A stretch of DNA of 64,000 bases from Hypomesus transpacificus (lineage: Eukaryota > Chordata > Actinopteri > Osmeriformes > Osmeridae). This document shows, in pieces, positions 1-30,019 of the stretch. Below the pieces are notes generated by a model, which saw nothing but the letters and a program-made list of their open reading frames with translations, had not been told where the DNA came from and did not search any database. The translations under genes were made by a program, and so were the position numbers. Where the stretch lies: NCBI RefSeq assembly GCF_021917145.1, contig NC_061072.1:14238742-14302741 (forward strand), read 5' to 3'. How positions within the stretch are numbered: position 1 is the stretch's first letter; every line of letters starts with the position of its first letter.

Positions 1-51
1 TGTATGTCGCTCTGGATAAGAGCGTCTGCTAAACGACTAAATGTAAAATGT
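1..51 (+). repeat. 3' tail of an L2-tailed SINE or L2 LINE
   Basis: The window opens inside a repeat. The stretch ends with the fish consensus GTCGCTCTGGATAAGAGCG, followed by a CTGCTAAA-type end and an A/T-rich tail. The same tail is seen at 12645, 28931, 31188 and 50780. It lies in pten intron 2, just upstream of exon 3. The body of the element is outside the window, so SINE and truncated LINE cannot be told apart. Confidence 0.7.
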
Positions 52-92
52 ATGTCTGGACAGGAAATGAACACCTCTTTCTTTCTCCGTAG

Positions 93-3982
<3,890 letters not shown>

Positions 3983-5697
3983 GGCCTGGCGCAGCAGCCC
4001 GCGGACAGGCGTACGGACGGACAGAGGAATAAAAAGAAAAAAAAGAAAGAAAAAAAAGAGAAACTTGAATATAAACTACAAAACAGACAAGTAACTTCTC
4101 CTCCCCCCTTGCCTAGGGCATCTGTATGACAGTTATACCCCGACCTCCGGCTTTAGGAAACCATAATGCTGACCAATTTGACTCTTTTTTTTCTTCTTTT
4201 TTTCTCGTCTCCTCCTTCCCTCCTTTCTTCATGCAAGAGCGTTGCCAGAGATTCACACTGGGGGAGTGCAGTTTGAGGAGAGGTTGTTGTTGTTGTAAAC
4301 CCCCACCCCCCCACCCCCCTCTCTCTCTCTCCGAGGCTGAGGCTAGAGTGGGACCCTACAGAATGGAATGTTTAACTAGGCTTGAGACGGTCTGGGAGAG
4401 AGAGAATGTACAAGAGAGAGAGAGATCTGCTCATTGGATTATCCGGATGTTCAGCAGCTTCATCTTCTGTGGAATACAAACCCATGGCCAGTGCTTCTGT
4501 CACCTTCGACACCCTCTGGACCCCGAGCCCCACCCACTTTGGACACACACACACACACGCAGCTCTTATCCCCTGCGCCCCCCCCCCCCCCCCCCCGCCG
4601 CCATCCTACCTACTGTGAATGCTTCGTAGTGCAGACAGTCCATCACACACGTGTTCGTCGGCGCGATGGACCCTGTACGGTGGAATCCCTCAGTCCAATG
4701 TATAATTGTTATATTCACCATGATTATTCATATTATGAAGCTATCTAACAAGTGTCCATTCCTACTCTGTGTAGGCTTGTGTTGAAGGTAAGCAGAGAAA
4801 CATTCGCCTATGTGTCGTTGGTGTTTTTACATTAAGATAAATAATATAAACTAGCTATACACAGCAGGGAAGTCACTTGTGTTGCAATAATGTTAACACT
4901 ATTAGGGTTCAACAGACAACACTATGTTGTGCATGACAACATTATTGGAATCAGTGTCCATCTTGTTCAATTCATTGTATTGTTTTTCTTTAACAAGAAA
5001 AGAAAACTATTTCCTAAAATGTAATTTTGCAAGGTGATTGAATCTACCCAGGTGGCAAAGATGTCATAACTCCGTATTCTGTTTTGGGTAGGGTCATACG
5101 GGGGGGGGGGGGGGGGGTCAAAGACATCTCTGAACTCCCACAATGCAACGGTTCATTGGCACAGTCTTGGTGACGAGTCACACACGGCCGTGTCGTAATC
5201 AGTGCCTCCCTCACTCAATCATGTGTTTTGAGGGAAGGGAATCTTTTTTCTCTCTTTCTCGTTTCTTTGGACTTTTTACAAATATCTCTTAAGTGTCCAG
5301 CTCCCTTCCATCACAGCCCAGACCTAGCATCAGACCCTGCATCACTGTTCCTGCGCAAGACTCCCTCCTTGGTCTCTGGGCCCACGTTCATTTTCCACGG
5401 ACTGAACTCCTTTTTTGTTTTGAAAGCGATGTGGCTGAGCTGTGGAGCGCTCCCAGCTGGCCGGCCGGCGTGGTCCCTCCCTGGGTGGGCCCCCGGCCAC
5501 GAGCAGACCCCCCAGGCCAGAGACGGGGGAGGCAGGCCGAGGTATTGAATGTAACCCTTCACCTCTGAGCTGATCCTGGAGCAGTGATGCACGGTCTAGG
5601 AGTAGACCCACAGGGGCAAGACGGTGTGTGTGTGTGGGGGGGGGATCTCTGTAGTTTCTGTACAGCCGGGAGCGTCACTCCGCCTGCACTGGGGGTG

Positions 5698-5732
<35 letters not shown>

Positions 5733-6074
5733 AAGCCAGGTGCTCTAGAACAACCGCTCTTGGGATCCGCAGCAACCTTCTAGGGGTGTTTCCCATGGTG
5801 CAGTTCAGTTTGGAACAGCCCTCTTTCTACCCTGCAGGGTCCAGTGACGTCACAATGGGATGGGATCAGCCAGGAGTGTCCTTTCTGCTACCTCCCCTGC
5901 GATCGTCTAGTCTAGACCCCTCCCCTACCAGGATTCCTTGTGTTCTGGACATTCCATGCGGATCGCATCCCAGTTGACGCCTGGAAACCCTGCCAGGCGT
6001 CTGTCCAACCAAGGTGCTCACTAACTGCCAAACTACATCTGTAGAAACGTCCCGCGAAAACAACACAGGGGCCG

Positions 6075-6552
6075 AGAGCCCCGTGCCTGGCTCCTGGTGC
6101 TCCTGGTGCCTGGCTCCTGGTATCTAGGGCTCCTGGTGTTCCTGGTGCTCCTGGTGCCTAGGGCTCCTGGTATCTAGGGCTCCTGGTGTTCCTGGTGCTC
6201 CTGGTGCCTAGGGCTCCTGGTGCCTAGGGCTCCTGGTGCCTAGGGCTCCTGGTGTTCCTGGTGCTCCTGGTGCCTAGGGCTCCTGGTGCCTAGGGCTCCT
6301 GGTGTTCCTGGTGCTCCTGGTGCCTAGGGCTCCTGGTATCTAGGGCTCCTGGTGTTCCTGGTGCTCCTGGTGCCTAGGGCTCCTGGTGCCTAGGGCTCCT
6401 GGTGCCTAGGGCTCCTGGTGCCTAGGGCTCCTGGTGTTCCTGGTGCTCCTGGTGCCTAGGGCTCCTGGTGCCTAGGGCTCCTGGTGTTCCTGGTGCTCCT
6501 GGTGCCTAGGGCTCCTGGTGCCTAGGGCTCCTGGTGCCTAGGGCTCCTGGTG
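6075..6552 (+). repeat. GC-rich minisatellite inside the pten 3' UTR
   Basis: About 480 bp are built from the blocks GCTCCTGGTGCCTAGG, GCTCCTGGTATCTAGG and TTCCTGGTGCTCCTGGTG in varying order, giving a higher-order repeat. It would be transcribed in the pten mRNA if the distal poly(A) site is used. Confidence 0.92.
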
Positions 6553-8063
6553 CATATCCACTCTCTTACTCTCCACAAGGCCAGGCCGTGCTATTTCTCT
6601 GTGATCTCGTTCAGGTGCTGTCCTTGTCTGACTAGGTCTCTCTTCTCTCTCATATCTTCCTGTCTTCTCTAATTCTATCTTGTCTCTTTTCCTTTTTCTT
6701 AAAAAAAAAAAACCCCCCAAAAAAAAAAAAACATACAGGTGTCATTCCGTTACGGAATGAGAACAGTGCAGCTACAGGTTTTACCGAAATTCTCGCGCTT
6801 GCTTCGGAAATATGAAAACTCCTCCTATATATGAGAATATTTAGATATGTATCGTTTCTTTTTAAGCATGCCAAAATTGTAGTTTGTGCCTGCTGGCCTA
6901 TGGGGGAGTGCTGGGCCGGTGGGAAGGACAAAACGAGACAAAACAAGACAGTACCACAGTTTGTCCGTCTCTCCTCCTGCTGGAGTCGGGCTCCTGTCGG
7001 CGGAAGGTTGCGAGCCCCAGGTTCCTCCGTCACCTGCCGGTACTGTCAGGCCAGGTGGCCGTGACGCTGAACAGCCCATGAGTCGTATCAGGGACAGTGG
7101 AAGCCTCTGACCTCCCCCCCCCCACCCACATGGCTTTCAGGCCACGGGGCAGAATTGAGCAGGCTCATTTCAGGCGGTTACATTTACTGGGAACTCACCC
7201 CCCACCACCCTTTCTACGTTTCCTTGCTCCCCCAAATGATGGCACTTTTTTTTTTTTTTTTTTTTAAGCCGGAACGTTAAGAGATTGTGTCTTTTTAAGA
7301 CGGGAGCTCCTCTCACAAAGCCCACCGAACGTGCCCTCATGGCTGGCATCGGGTCGACACACTCTGTTCCCTTGCGTTCTTTTGTTTTCCTCATTTGTAC
7401 ACCAGCCAACCCAGGAACACTTAATCTAGGATGTTCTCTTTTATTTCTGTTTACATTTAATGACATCACTGAACCTGCCAAAAGTAAGCTCAATCTTTTT
7501 GTTGATTTTGTTTGTTTAGATTTTTTTTTTCTCTCTCTCTTTTCTGTTTGTCGTTTTCTGTTTGTTGAGGGCCTATGGGAGGTATTCTTTGCCTTACTTG
7601 AAGTTGACAATGCCTACTGCTTCTGTCCACAACTCCGTCTCTTTCTCTCTCTGTCTCTCTCTGTCTCTCTCTGTCTCTCTCTCTGTCCATCCGTCTCCCT
7701 TTCAGCCCAGGCACTGACTTGATGCTTCAAGTACCTATTTAAAGCTACTATGACTAGAGCAACATAATTGGACTAGACTTTTGCACTGTTCCAGGTTTTC
7801 GCAGGGTTTTAGTCAGTGGTCCACAGTATTCTGTTGATGTAGTTGTTTATTTTTCCGTTGTCCCCCCCTTCGGTATATGAACCTGTCTAGCTGTCTTAGT
7901 GAGAGATGGATGTGGACTGGTCCAGCCAGCTAGCGTACCCCAATAACTCTGTACCCACACACCCCATATACAAACAACCATGTTCTTTTGACTGAAAGTG
8001 TCCTGATCCCCCCCCCCCCTCCCCTTATCTTTTATCCCTTTTGTTTTTTTTTTTATAAAACAA

Positions 8064-8069
8064 AATAAA
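8064..8069 (+). terminator. pten: pten poly(A) signal
   Basis: AATAAA lies after a T-rich stretch and before an A-rich end. It is the best canonical signal downstream of the pten stop. Earlier sites may also be used. Confidence 0.55.
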
Positions 8070-8235
8070 AACTGTAAAAATGAGATTTATTTATGACAGT
8101 ATTCCTATGTACCGTGGTGGAGGGTGTGTATATGATCTGCTGTAGGCCCCTTGGCTCCGCCTCTCAAACACCAGACAACAAGCTAACGGTCGAATCCAGG
8201 GAGCCATCCCATCGGCCAGAATCCATCCAGGGCAG

Positions 8236-8323
8236 CCATTGGTCAGGAGCCTAGACCAGGCCTCGAGTGGGAAGCCGAAATCCCATTGGTCAGCGAGGGA
8301 GTGTGTCTGAGATCTACCATTGG
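8236..8323 (-). promoter_or_regulatory. Cluster of three inverted CCAAT boxes
   Basis: CCATTGG occurs at 8236, 8283 and 8317, in a duplicated context (AGGAGCCTAGACCAGG and AGGAGCCTAGACTAGG). In established promoter biology, repeated ATTGG sites bind NF-Y. They sit about 170-250 bp past the pten poly(A) signal. Function is inference only. Confidence 0.35.
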
Positions 8324-9712
8324 CTAGGAGCCTAGACTAGGACATATCCTCAGACACATCCACCTGCACGTAGACTTAATGTTGCCAAGGTGACAGTACT
8401 GTCAGTCTGAACAGTGTAGGGTGACGTGGTTTCCCGGGGCAACCCAGTCAGCTCCGTGGCGCGTGGCAGCCATGCTCAGACTGCTGTGGACTCACAGACA
8501 GCATCAGCTCGATTTCAGCTTTAAATAAATACAAAACAAGCAACAACAAAAAAAAAAAACTTTAATCGTCGTCATGGTGCCAGTGTGTAGGTTTGTGTCA
8601 CTAGTTTTGAGCTGATATGTGCAATATGTTCTACTGATGCCTGTGGTTGCCACAAAAGTGCCTTTCGTTTTACCTGTCCAGATCAAAACGGAAGTACTGT
8701 TCATGCAGAGGGGAACGGGCCAAGCTGTGCACTAAATCAATCAGGCTCTACCTGCCGACACTGGCTCCTGGCAAGGGGGTGCTTTGATTTAAATCACCAC
8801 ATGTACCAGGTGGACGGGGCTTGCGCTTCAGGAACGGTTCGACAAAAACAAACAAGGTTCCATGTTTTCTCTCAGCAAGTGCACCTGGCTAGACAAATCC
8901 AACTGACCCCAAATCTTTTCATGGTTTTTCTATTTCGATTCGGTTCTTTTCCCTCCCCCTGGGTTTTGGCGAATGCAGCGGCCTGCACAGCCATGCTCTA
9001 GTCCTGCTCTCTCCTGTCTTTCACAGAGAAACAGCCTTATCCTGCTGAGCCGGTCACATATGGCTGCTGTTCTCGTGCCGCAGTAGCTCTCTGTGTGTGT
9101 GTGTGTGCGCGCGGGTGTGTGTGCGCGTGTGTGTGCAGCGCTATGCACTGATAAATACACAACCAACCATGTATGGAGACAAAAAGGTGTACAGGTTCTA
9201 ATTATGCTCATACAAATCATATGTCTGTTTGTTACTGTGTGTAAACTGCCCTTTATCTTTAGTGTCATAAACTTCACATAAATCCAAACGTCTCGTTGTG
9301 GTGTGTCGGTTTTACGGTTATTGGGACGCAGCCTATCACGGACCTGAACTGCTCTGCACAGAGTGAGGCAGAGAGGGGGGGGAGGGGAATGGAAGGGGAG
9401 GGATGAGGAGGGTTGTGGTTTGAGGGCCCACGGACAGGTAGAAGGCCAATGAGGGCCCAGTAGAGTCGCCTTAGCTTGGGGTTCCAAACTCCTCCTGTCT
9501 GGAGACAGATGGACCAGGGAGGGGAGGACAGCTGACCCGGACGAGACGGTCGGCGTGGCGTCTGCTTCTCTCAACAACGCCGGGGATATTTACTCGCACA
9601 TGTAAATAGCCTGCTTTTAAGATGCCAGAATGCTTGTGAGAAGTCCTTTTTTGACGTAACTTAGCAAGGCTGAGTGTCTGTATTCAGTCATTCAGTCCTG
9701 TGAAGTCGAACT

Positions 9713-9800
9713 CAGTGGTTTTCCACCCTGGTCCTCATGGACCCCCCCTGCCCTGCATGTGTTAGAGATTCCCAGCTCCAACACACACTCATTCATGCGA
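9713..9800 (+). mobile_element. Possible hAT-type MITE end (truncated)
   Basis: CAGTGGTTTTCCACCCTGG followed by TCCTCATGGACCC resembles the terminus of fish hAT-derived MITEs that begin CAGTGGTT. No matching inverted terminus or target duplication was found, so this is at best a fragment. Confidence 0.35.
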
Positions 9801-11399
9801 ATGGGTCGACCCCGTTCATTTGAGTTATCGCCAACATTGTAAGAATGTAACTGAAGACCACTAAGTTTGGTTTGACCTTGGTTATCTGTGGAATGTTTTG
9901 GAGAACATCAGCTGTAGGATACTCCTGGGAGGGCATGCAACTTGGGCTGGTCTGGCGTCATCTCGACAAGTCAAACATCACAAACGTCTTCCTCTTGGTG
10001 ACAAGCGTCTGATTGGAGGCTGCCTGCCTGTCTGGTCTGTTGGTCGTTTCGAGTAGACTGCTTCTCTCTCTGGTGTGGAAAAGCAGAAGTGAGAGGAGGT
10101 TTGTGGCGGCGGCGGTGGCGGTTTGGAGCCTTGTTAACGGGCACCAGGCTATCTCTCTGGTCCGTTGGCTTCGAATCAGATTCAACCGTCTCACTCAGCA
10201 GCACCTCTTAGCCTCTGGCCTCAGAGCACTGAGGTGCAGGCCTGCTGGTGTGGCTGTGTTGGCTGAATCCAGTGGGTCTGTCAACGTCTGACACCTCCCC
10301 AATCCGACAGCAGAAACACAGGGAGTCTTACCACAAGTCTGTATCAAGAAAGCCATTATATTTATGACAATTCAAAACCTTCTCTCTGGAAGTGATCCCC
10401 GTGTGAGAAGAAAAAAAAACTACAAATACTTTTTTTTTTTTTTTTACATTTGTAGTTCCAGTTCTGCCTTCTTTGTCAGAATGAGGACTGGTGATGAGCC
10501 GGGTGCTCTGACTGTTGCTTAGAGTGTGTATTACTGGACAAATAAACAAACAGGGGATTTTGACAGAGTAAAGAGGATTATCAGAATGATGTAGTGTGTG
10601 CGTGTGTTGACAGTAAACCACTCTACCTGCACCACTGTATTTTTGTCAACAGCCCAGCTTCCGTTAGCCCGGCTGCCCAGCAGTGTTGTACCGGGTCAGG
10701 GCTAATGGTGTGTGTTATGGTATAGAGGGTTGATGGTGTGTGTGTGTGTGTGTTGGCCTTACACACGTAGATCACCTCTGTTCTGCTGTGGCTGGAACTG
10801 CTGTTACTCACTGAGTCTGCCAGCATGGAGGAGGAAGTCTGGAAGGGGGTCTGGCATCTGAGGAACACACACACACACATTCTTAGGACCCTGGTCACAA
10901 AACACCACCCTTTCATGTTTGTATGCAGGAAAATATGCTCTCTCTGTTCGCTTGCTAGTGGCCTGTGTGTGTGAGTGCGTGCGTGTGTATGTGTCCTGTG
11001 TCAGTCAGATCAATGGGGCTGTGCAGGGCAGGGCTGTGTTGACCAGCTCTTCTCCATGCCAACTGTATGGATTGTGGGAGACTCACCCCTCAGGGCCTTC
11101 ATCCCAATCAGTCCAAAACAACAACCAACAACCAGGAAAAACGTCCCCAAACAACCAGTGTAACTACCTCAAACGTGCAGAAACGACAAAGAATCTTCAA
11201 ACAACACAACAACCCAGCTCGTACAACCATATACAACTCGGAAATACCACAAAACAATGAAAATATATATCCAAAGATATAATTATTGGATACATGTCCG
11301 CTAGTTTGGGACTTGATGTGGTGATTCTACTTCTTAATGTGTGGGGATGTTCCTGATATTTGGAGTTTGTTTGGGATAATTAATAGGACAATCCCAGGG

Positions 11400-12060
11400 G
11401 CGCTATCGACTGGCCCAGCTCCACTCGCCTCGCAATCATCGCTGCCGCATCAGCGGAGCGGGGTTCGATACGGCCGGACAGACAGACGAGGAGCGTCCGT
11501 CCCCATCATCAGCATTCTGCCTCCACCGCTCGCCGTTCTCCTGCCTCGCTGCCCGCCACAGAGGCACGGAGAGGAATCCGCCCAGCGAGCAGCGAGTGCG
11601 CGGGGGTCATGTCTCAGTACGCACCCATCCAGAGAGAGAGAGAGGGAGGGAGAGAGACCCCCTGATCCTCACCTCAATCCAGCAACACTTTCACTTCGGG
11701 GAAATCCGCTGGCTCGTGGAGATGTTGCTCCACTAAATTCAACCCCTTCCAATCCTCCCCTCCCCCCCCCCCCCCCACCCTCTGGGAGAAGACCTCCAGG
11801 CCAGCGTCTCAGGCAGCCCGGCAGATGGTTGTGTTTCTGGCCGGAGCTCCCTCCCCTCCAGGCTCTGGGCACCAGGCGCGGCGCCGAGGACCCTCGGAGG
11901 AAAGATGATCTCAGAGCTGCTCAAATGGGGAGGCTCTCTCCCCAGACCAGGACCATCTGCTGCACCAGGATCTACTGGGCTGGAGGACTCTGAAGACCAT
12001 CTATCAGCTTGATGAGAGCAGAGGCCCGGGAAGGCCAGGGGTTGGGGGCGGGGGAGGCTG
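11400..12060. other. GC- and CpG-rich block, no recognised gene
   Basis: This is markedly more GC- and CpG-rich than its surroundings. It contains a purine tract (11628-11658) and a C run (11761-11776). A 218-codon frame across it has low-complexity composition and no recognisable domain. It could be a CpG island or a non-coding first exon. Confidence 0.35.
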
Positions 12061-12644
12061 TTCAGGGCTGTGGGAGCTTAGAGAGTGTGTGGGGGGCGGG
12101 GGGAGACTCGTCAGGATGGACATACATTATGTATTGCATTTGCTATAAGTTTAGGGAAGTGTGAGATTGGAGGAATCAGTTAGTACTGTAGGGTTTGTCA
12201 CATAGACGGTCAGACAATCAGCCAGTATGTCAAACAATCAGTCGGTAGATTGAAGAGGTCTGGTCTGAACAAGCCCTCAGCAGACTTGAAACCCTTTGAC
12301 CTCCTCTGGCAGGAGAGAACAGGGAGAAGAGGAGAAGAGAGAGGGGGAGAGAGAAACGAAGAGATAGACCAAACGGAGGAATCATGTTTCAAAAATGAAT
12401 GTAGAACTCGCTGAATTTCTCAGAGGGTCGGCTGTTCTCTTTTCTCTCTTCTGCCGGGCGAACATGTTTACATCTGAGAATGTGTTCTCATTAATAATGC
12501 TGCTACTACTATATTTACGTGGCGTTACCACCAAGGACATCTGAGAAGGTCGGAAAACAAAGAGACGTTTCAACCCCTTTTTCACGTTCCCCCAGCCATA
12601 GTGCTATTCTTCTTCATCCCGTTTTAATTCAATTCGATTCCGCT

Positions 12645-12700
12645 CTACTCTCGCTTTGGATAGAGGCGTCTGCTAAATGACGAAAATGAAATGGAAAAGT
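12645..12700 (+). repeat. L2/SINE-type 3' tail
   Basis: TCGCTTTGGATAGAGGCG then CTGCTAAATGACGAAAATG, diverged from the consensus tail. No tRNA-like body is visible upstream. Confidence 0.6.
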
Positions 12701-13428
12701 CCACACACAGAAGGCTTCCCCTCTTTCACATGTAACAGTCACTCCCAAACGGAGATATCAGTTGTGTGAGATGCTGTGTTGTTATTTTCGCTACTCCAAG
12801 CTCATACCGACCAGGCCTCGGCTCCAGACACTTGATAAAAAGGCACATTATGTCCAACAACAAGCGGGGTGTTGGGGCCAGAGTCTGTGTCCTCCATTCC
12901 ATAAGAGAGGAACAGAGTGTCCTCATCCCAAAGACAGAGCTGCTCTCTAATCCCAAAGAACTCATTTGGCAGCTCTGTTGGCGCTTCAATCTTCCACTTT
13001 ATCCGGCAGGATTACAACCAGAGTGCTTAAATGTGTGAAGTAGGGTAGTCACATACAGTAGAGTACAGTAAAGTAGAGTTGAGTAGAGCTACGTAACAAG
13101 TCATGGCAGGATATAGATGTGGCAGTGGTCCACAGTGTATGAATGTTTATCCCTGGTTTAGGGTGCCGTATAGCATGGATGTTTTGGACAGGCTAGCAGC
13201 ATGATGGTGTTCCTAGTGGTCCTTGGGCTGTGTGTCACCACCCTGACCTCTGACCCAGGGCAGCCCCAGCTAGCGCTGCACTAACCCAGGCCAGGCTGAA
13301 CCTCTTGAATTCCAAACCCAGTGAACTCATTTACCCATCAGCCCCCTGGGGATACCAGCCTGCTCCCTGCCCTGCTCCAGCTGTGGAGGGCAAAGTTCAC
13401 CGCAAGGCCTCAGATCCAAGAAATGTTA

Positions 13429-13430
<2 letters not shown>

Positions 13431-13472
<42 letters not shown>

Positions 13473-13483
13473 GTGCGTGTGTG
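13431..13483. repeat. (GT)n microsatellite
   Basis: A nearly pure GT run with a few GC interruptions. Confidence 0.9.
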
Positions 13484-14154
13484 ACTGGTGCAATACATAA
13501 AGAGAAAGTGTGGCAATAGGGACCATTTGCAAAAAACAAGACTTCTATCCGGAGACTTCTCTCAGTGACACTTGAGACGTTTCCATTTTCCTGTCACCCA
13601 CAGAGTCAGGCAGTGAATCATACAGACAGGGCAAATATCTCACTGATGATCTAAGACAGATCTCTGGGCTCATACCAAGGTGTCAGAACACCCTTTAAAT
13701 GATTCACTTAGAGAGAATCGGAACTTTGTCGGAGATCACGTCAAGATGTCATGCATTTTACATGTTCCCCTATCTCTCCTCCCAGTTCTGAGAACTTCAG
13801 GAATGACCTACTCCAGGGTATAATGACTCCATGGAATCTCTCTACTGTTTTTAGATGTAGTGCATATGGACGACCTCTGCCACACAAACACACACACACA
13901 CTCTCATGCTGGTGTGTTTCTGTGTGCCCGTCTGTCTGCCTGTCATTCTGTCTGTCTGCCTGTCAGCCTGTCTGTCTGCCTGCCATGTCAAATTAAAGGT
14001 TTCCATATCCTCCCAGCATGCTACTCTGTTTGGTGTCAGCTCTCTCTCTCTCAGGTCTCCATGGAGACAGGATGTATGGAGGATGCACAGAGCAGTTCAG
14101 TATAAGATGATTGGACAGGAGCAGGGACGAGTTAGGCGTGCTGTTCTAAAAATG

Positions 14155-14654
14155 NNNNNNNNNNNNNNNNNNNNNNNNNNNNNNNNNNNNNNNNNNNNNN
14201 NNNNNNNNNNNNNNNNNNNNNNNNNNNNNNNNNNNNNNNNNNNNNNNNNNNNNNNNNNNNNNNNNNNNNNNNNNNNNNNNNNNNNNNNNNNNNNNNNNNN
14301 NNNNNNNNNNNNNNNNNNNNNNNNNNNNNNNNNNNNNNNNNNNNNNNNNNNNNNNNNNNNNNNNNNNNNNNNNNNNNNNNNNNNNNNNNNNNNNNNNNNN
14401 NNNNNNNNNNNNNNNNNNNNNNNNNNNNNNNNNNNNNNNNNNNNNNNNNNNNNNNNNNNNNNNNNNNNNNNNNNNNNNNNNNNNNNNNNNNNNNNNNNNN
14501 NNNNNNNNNNNNNNNNNNNNNNNNNNNNNNNNNNNNNNNNNNNNNNNNNNNNNNNNNNNNNNNNNNNNNNNNNNNNNNNNNNNNNNNNNNNNNNNNNNNN
14601 NNNNNNNNNNNNNNNNNNNNNNNNNNNNNNNNNNNNNNNNNNNNNNNNNNNNNN
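14155..14654. other. Assembly gap (500 N)
   Basis: Exactly 500 unknown bases, probably a fixed placeholder length. Predicted proteins running through it are artefacts. Confidence 0.99.
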
Positions 14655-14859
14655 CCTTCACCACGCCACGCTCTGCCAGCAGGACTGGCACACTCTACGT
14701 CCCTCGGAACTGTTTGTGTGGCTCCTACCACTGCTCCAGTACCATCCTGCCCTGCACAACACACACATGCGCGCACACACTCAAAAGCCCTCCGGGGTAT
14801 ATACTGAGCTTGCTGCACCAAAGACAAATTCCCGAAATGTGTTTCTTTTCCTCTGCTTC

Positions 14860-15600
14860 TCTCAGTCCTCTCCTCCTCCTCCTCCTCCTCTCTTCCTTTC
14901 CTCATCCTTCTCTTTCTCCCTTCTCCTCCTCTTCCTTTCCTCTCCTCATCCATAACCAATTCTTTCTTATCAGCTGCTATAAAAAGATCAAAGCCCCCCA
15001 GCAGGGAAGAAAGAGGCAGGGATGGAGGGAGACAGGGAGGGAGGGATTGAGGGGAGAGGGGGAAAAGGGAGGGATTGAGGGGGAGGGAGGGATTGAGGGG
15101 GAGACAGGGAGGGAGGGAAGAGAGAAGTAGGTAGGGGTGGAGGGGAGAGGAGGAGGGGGGATGGAGGGGAGAGGAGGAGGGGGGATGGAGGTAATGAGGG
15201 AGAAGAGGGGGAGTGGTGGTGGGGGGGGCAGGCAGATGATGCAAGGCAGAGGCAAGGCTGAAGCATTCAACCAACTGAGAACCAGCTCCCCCCCCCCCTT
15301 TCTCCCCCCCCCTCTCTCTCCCTCTTTCCCCCCCCCCTCCCTCTCAGGATGACGAGGATAAATGATGCATCCCCTTGGAGCAAAAGCTTTCTCTTTTCCC
15401 CTTTCTCTTTCCTCTGCCTCGTCTCTGTTTCACGCATCCTCTCTCCATCACCCTTTGTCCCTCTTTCTTCACGTCCCTCTCCCCTATCCACCTCCCTTTC
15501 CACTCTCTGGCTCCTTCTCTCTCACCGTCTATCCATCCACCTCACTTTTCCCCCCCTCTACTTTTGTTCCTCCCGACATCATCCCTCTTTCTCTCTTTAT
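14860..15600. repeat. Alternating polypyrimidine and polypurine tracts
   Basis: A pyrimidine block (about 14860-14950) is followed by a GGGA-type purine block (about 15000-15230) and another pyrimidine block (about 15285-15600). The purine part includes two copies of a GGAGGGGAGAGGAGGAGG unit near 15140-15190. All reading frames here are low complexity. Confidence 0.8.
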
Positions 15601-15904
15601 GCGTCTATCCTCTCCTCCTGGTCACCCCCCAGGGCCCCTTGCCTACCCCCTGTACCCAGGAGAGGAACTCTCTGGCTGGGTGAGGTGATGCAGGGTGGCG
15701 CGGTCAGCTCAGTCACTGGCTGAGTGTAACCTCTCTTTCTAATGCATCATGTAACACTCATTAAAGCATTTTGATTGCTTCCTAATCGCTTTTTGACTAC
15801 CTACATCCATTCTCCTTGACTTTGCCCTGAGCTCAGGATCATTAGTTACCCCACCACCTGCCATTGCACGCACACACACACACACACACGCACACAGGAT
15901 GGTT

Positions 15905-16380
15905 GGAAACTTTTATTACATTTTTTTTGCCTCACAAAACCGTGAACAAGTTTATTTACAGTTCTTCATTAAAGTGTGCCAGACTGAACCGGTCTAAGCA
16001 GGGCCTGGTCAGGGTTGGGGCTGGATCCAAGGTCAGACACCCGCTTCAGAACGCCTCCTCTGTCTTCATATTTCCACTGTGACTGTCCAGGTTTAGTGGA
16101 CAGTCAAGGCTCCTGACAGGCAGGTTTCAAGGAATAACATTCTGTTCTGAAACCAACCCCTCCCGGGCCTGGCTTGATGAACACATCCACACAGCCGCCA
16201 CAGTGCCCCGTATGCTGGGTGGTATTACAGCTCATGCAGAACAGTGTGTGTGTGTGTGTGTGTGTGAGGTTTTCGTATGTGTGTGGGGGGTTGTATGTGT
16301 GTGAGGTGTATGTGTGTGTGTGTGAGGTGTGTGTGTGTGTGAATGTGTTTGAGGTGTGTGTGTGTTGGGCAGGGGGGACA
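15905..16380 (-). other. rnls: rnls 3' UTR with poly(A) signals
   Basis: Downstream of the rnls stop on the minus strand lie two AATAAA signals (TTTATT on the plus strand at 15951 and 15912). A TG/GAGGT repeat occupies 16243-16363. The end of the transcript is inferred from the signals only. Confidence 0.5.

Positions 16381-30019
<13,639 letters not shown>

Larger units (their letters stand above)
3983..8085 (+). other. pten: pten 3' UTR
   Basis: About 4.1 kb follow the stop codon without a supported ORF, ending at an AATAAA at 8064. The region holds an A-rich stretch just after the stop, several homopolymers (G18 at 5100-5117, C29 at 5700-5728, T-rich runs), the minisatellite at 6075-6552, and AT-rich blocks near 4730-5040 and 7730-8080. 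The 3' limit rests on the poly(A) signal only. Confidence 0.65.
8086..15904. other. pten-rnls intergenic region, no supported gene
   Basis: The two genes converge here (tail to tail). I found no conserved protein. Contents: a CCAAT-box cluster (8236-8323), GT repeats (9087-9135, 13431-13483), a transposon-like end (9713), a GC-rich block (11400-12060), a repeat tail (12645), a CTGT/CTGC repeat (13918-13984), the assembly gap, and long purine/pyrimidine tracts (14860-15600). Confidence 0.6.

Noticed and set aside
11337..11993. 218-codon open frame
   Set aside because: GC-biased, Pro/Arg/Ser-rich, with no family resemblance and no splice or poly(A) context. Kept only as a GC-rich block.
13906..15274. 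Two frames of over 340 codons
   Set aside because: They are made mostly of the 500 N gap.
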